Shown here: one piece after another, positions 5,479 through 7,179 of the stretch
Layout of the letters: each line of letters starts with the position of its first letter
Position numbering within the stretch: position 1 is the stretch's first letter
Assembly: GCA_016868095.1 (NCBI GenBank)
Contig: VGHV01000128.1
Location: forward strand, 1-7,179
DNA from: Betaproteobacteria bacterium
GTDB lineage: Bacteria > Pseudomonadota > Gammaproteobacteria > Burkholderiales > Burkholderiaceae_E
DNA: 7,179 nt
Direction of reading: 5' to 3'
The notes under the pieces: model-generated
Told to the model about the DNA's origin: nothing
What the model saw: the letters and a program-made list of their open reading frames with translations, nothing else
Database searches by the model: none
Position numbers and translations under genes: made by a program

Positions 5479-6816
5479 ATGGATAACAAGAGCACGATAC
5501 AGATGGGTGAAAAAGATATAACGGGAAGCGATCATCAAGCGAGCTCCGGTGCAAAGCCAAGCCCGAACGCCAGGCATGCAGGTTCGCGTCGACAGGTTCT
5601 TAGGGGTGGCGCTGCTATGGCAGCAGGAGGGCTCGCTGGCTTTCCCTTCATTAGCCGTGGGCAATCCAATGTCATCAAGATTGGCCATTTAACGCCACGG
5701 ACCGGGTTTCTTGGAACACTTGGAGAATATGCTGTTCAAGCAGCCGATCTCGCTATTGAAGAGATCAACGCAAAAGGGGGGATCCTCGGCCGCAAAGTTG
5801 AATTGGTTAAAGAGGACTCTGTAAACCCGCAAACCGCATCCACCAAGGCAGAGCGCTTGATCGAACGCGATAAAGTCGCCTGTATTGTGGGGGAGATATC
5901 GTCGGCTTCAGCGCTTACGATCGCCCAAGTTGCACAGCGAACCAAGAATCTTTTTATCAACACCGGCGCAAACTCTGACGCATTACGTGGTTCAAATTGT
6001 AACAAATACATGTTTCATGTCGAGAGTCAAAACTCGATGTACGTTAAGACCGTTGGGCGCTCTCTTCTTGCACAAAACCGGGTCAAGGGAAAGCGCTGGT
6101 ATTCATTAACAGCCGACTACGCCTTTGGTCATGACTTACTTAAAGTTGCCAGACGATTTATGGAGGGCAACGGCGGTCAGTTTGCAGCCGATGAGCTCGT
6201 TCCAACCGATGCAGCAGACTTTTCCGCTTACCTGTTGAAAATTCGTGCGGCCAAGCCTGACCTCGTGATCTCGAATCTTGCTGGTGTCCAAATTACTAAC
6301 TTTTTAAAGCAGTATGCAGAGTTTGGACTCGACTTTCCCGTTGCAGGCTTTGGCTTTGATACAGCAGTTGCCTGGGGCGCTGGCCAGGGTAACTTTTTTG
6401 GAACCTGGCCGCTCGTTTGGCATCACTTAATTAATACGCCTGGTTCCAAAGCATTCGTGCAAGCCTTTACAAAAAAATACGGTAAGCCACCCGAAAATCA
6501 GGCTTGGGGGGACTACATCAGTATGCACATCCTTGCGAAATCGATGAACGACATTAAATCCACGGAGGCAACCCAGATCATTGGCCACTGGGAGAAAGGT
6601 GCCAAGTTTGATTTGCTCAAGACCCGGGAAGGCTATTTCCGCGCCTACGATCATCAACTGATGCATGAGATGTATGCCGTCGAGGCATTAAAGGCGAAAG
6701 ATCTCAAGAATAAGTGGGATATTTACAAACCAAGCGATCCCGTACCTGCGGCCAACGAGAGCCTTGAGGTGATTGCGGCCACCAAAGAGGAAAACACCTG
6801 CAATATGCCGGCTTGA
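5479..6816 (+). CDS. LivK-like ABC transporter substrate-binding protein, Tat-exported
   Basis: Periplasmic binding protein of the branched-chain amino acid/amide/urea (HAAT) ABC family, 445 residues. After a 35-residue polar leader comes a canonical twin-arginine motif, SRRQVLRG (36-43), then a hydrophobic stretch AAMAAGGLAGFPF. This indicates export of a folded protein by Tat. The mature part opens with IKIGHLTPRTGFLGTLGEYAVQAADLAIEEIN, typical of Peripla_BP_6 domains, and includes GGILGRKVELVKED, the VGEISSASALTIAQVAQ segment and YAFGHDL. ATG 5479 has a strong AAGGAGG at 5467-5473 with a 5-base spacer. The unusually long stretch before the RR motif could mean a later true start, but no other start has a better ribosome site. 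A LivH-type permease follows on the same strand, so this is the binding subunit of that importer. Ligands in the family range from Leu/Ile/Val to amides, urea and aromatic acids; the ligand here cannot be assigned. Confidence 0.92.
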   Translation: MDNKSTIQMGEKDITGSDHQASSGAKPSPNARHAGSRRQVLRGGAAMAAGGLAGFPFISRGQSNVIKIGHLTPRTGFLGTLGEYAVQAADLAIEEINAKGGILGRKVELVKEDSVNPQTASTKAERLIERDKVACIVGEISSASALTIAQVAQRTKNLFINTGANSDALRGSNCNKYMFHVESQNSMYVKTVGRSLLAQNRVKGKRWYSLTADYAFGHDLLKVARRFMEGNGGQFAADELVPTDAADFSAYLLKIRAAKPDLVISNLAGVQITNFLKQYAEFGLDFPVAGFGFDTAVAWGAGQGNFFGTWPLVWHHLINTPGSKAFVQAFTKKYGKPPENQAWGDYISMHILAKSMNDIKSTEATQIIGHWEKGAKFDLLKTREGYFRAYDHQLMHEMYAVEALKAKDLKNKWDIYKPSDPVPAANESLEVIAATKEENTCNMPA

Positions 6817-6821
6817 TCGCC

Positions 6822-6886
6822 ATCGATTGAGGGGAATCGATCGCATACACCTCGAAAGACTGGCTAACCGAGTAAGTCTGCGATCG
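6822..6886 (+). other. Two mutually exclusive stem-loops after the LivK stop codon
   Basis: ATCGATT (6822-6828) pairs with AATCGAT (6835-6841) around the loop GAGGGG, five bases after the stop codon. A second helix, CGATCGCA (6838-6845) with TGCGATCG (6879-6886), shares bases 6838-6841 with the first, so both cannot form at full length. Inside the second loop, AGACT (6857-6861) pairs with AGTCT (6875-6879) or CTCG (6851-6854) with CGAG (6869-6872). No T-run follows. Function unknown. Confidence 0.4.
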
Positions 6887-6906
6887 TGCACCCTCTTCAG
6901 CACTGG

Positions 6907-6934
6907 GAGGCTTTGACTAGGAAGTCAAAGCCTC
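6907..6934 (+). other. Strong 12-bp hairpin between LivK and LivH genes
   Basis: GAGGCTTTGACT (6907-6918) and AGTCAAAGCCTC (6923-6934) form a perfect 12-bp stem with the 4-base loop AGGA. It is followed by TTCGGTG rather than a T-run, so it is not a classical intrinsic terminator. In transporter operons such a structure often guards the 3' end of the binding-protein message or lets only part of the polymerases pass, giving more binding protein than permease. That role is an inference. Confidence 0.6.
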
Positions 6935-7012
6935 TTCGGTGATTGGATGCAGCATTTTCAGTGCGCATCCCGTCAAAGCACTTGATCTTAGAACGCTTAA
7001 ACCCTCACAGTC

Positions 7013-7179
7013 ATGTCAAGCATCATCTTGCAGCAATTGCTCAATGGCCTCTTAGATGGGGTTTATTACCTGCTGATAGCACTGGGTTTATCGCTGATTT
7101 TTTCGCTTGGCGGTATCGTTAACCTCGCCCATGGTGCTTTCTACGCCATAGGCGCCTACTTAACAACTTTGATCGCGCC
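7013..7179 (+). CDS. livH: LivH-type ABC permease, N-terminal part (cut by window edge)
   Basis: Inner-membrane permease subunit of a branched-chain amino acid-type ABC importer; 55 codons are visible and the frame runs off the window. The start MSSIILQQLLNGLLDGVYYLL and the conserved GLSLIFSLGGIVNLAHGAFYAIGAYL are the standard LivH N-terminus, covering the first membrane helix and the NLAHG turn into the second. ATG 7013 is the only start in frame after a stop at 6998-7000. No Shine-Dalgarno is visible just upstream (the bases are C/A-rich), which is unusual next to the strong site of the LivK gene. It lies 196 bp after LivK on the same strand, and LivM, LivG and LivF would be expected beyond the edge. 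The symbol marks the family, not a proven ligand. Confidence 0.9.
   Translation, partial: MSSIILQQLLNGLLDGVYYLLIALGLSLIFSLGGIVNLAHGAFYAIGAYLTTLIA

Noticed and set aside
5736..6903. Minus-strand open frames of 71-91 codons within and just past the LivK gene.
   Set aside because: They are shadows of the well-supported plus-strand gene without starts or motifs of their own.
6907..6934. The 12-bp hairpin as a rho-independent terminator that ends the LivK transcript.
   Set aside because: The bases after the stem are TTCGGTG on the plus strand, so the T-tract needed for intrinsic termination is missing.

Overview
The window looks like a piece of a proteobacterial chromosome, most likely a betaproteobacterium of the Burkholderiales type. 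The reasons are a Bug/TctC-type periplasmic binding protein, a tandem glycine riboswitch, a short HU protein and a Kup potassium transporter, with base composition that looks close to balanced rather than GC-rich. The lineage is an inference from gene content; there is no rRNA or other marker to settle it. No mobile element, CRISPR array, tRNA or rRNA was seen.

Layout. Positions 1-407 (minus) hold the N-terminal third of kup, cut by the window edge. Positions 578-862 (plus) hold a small HU gene, divergent from kup. A block of four minus-strand genes follows; in transcription order it is a rhodanese-domain protein (5240-4785), an M20-family Zn amidohydrolase (4798-3572), a Bug/TctC substrate-binding protein (3494-2457) and a DadA-like FAD amino acid dehydrogenase (2161-875). 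The first two overlap by 14 bp. A complete tandem glycine riboswitch (about 2389-2209, minus) lies between the Bug gene and the dehydrogenase, so it sits inside the apparent operon and directly before the dehydrogenase. The block ends at an intrinsic terminator whose U-tract is encoded by the Lys codons of the convergent HU gene.

Divergently, on the plus strand, a Tat-exported LivK-like ABC binding protein (5479-6816) is followed, after a gap with several stem-loops, by the first 55 codons of a LivH-type permease (7013-7179, cut by the edge). The 238-bp divergent region between the two transcription units contains a repeated motif next to a dyad and is the likely control point.

How the genes may work together (inference): two unrelated binding proteins (ABC and TTT type) would capture substrate, the M20 enzyme would hydrolyse an N-carbamoyl, N-acyl or ureido compound to a free amino acid, and the DadA-like flavoenzyme would oxidise that amino acid. 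Control of the dehydrogenase by a glycine riboswitch points to glycine, or a compound that gives rise to glycine, as part of the pathway. The rhodanese has an intact active-site Cys but an unknown role here.
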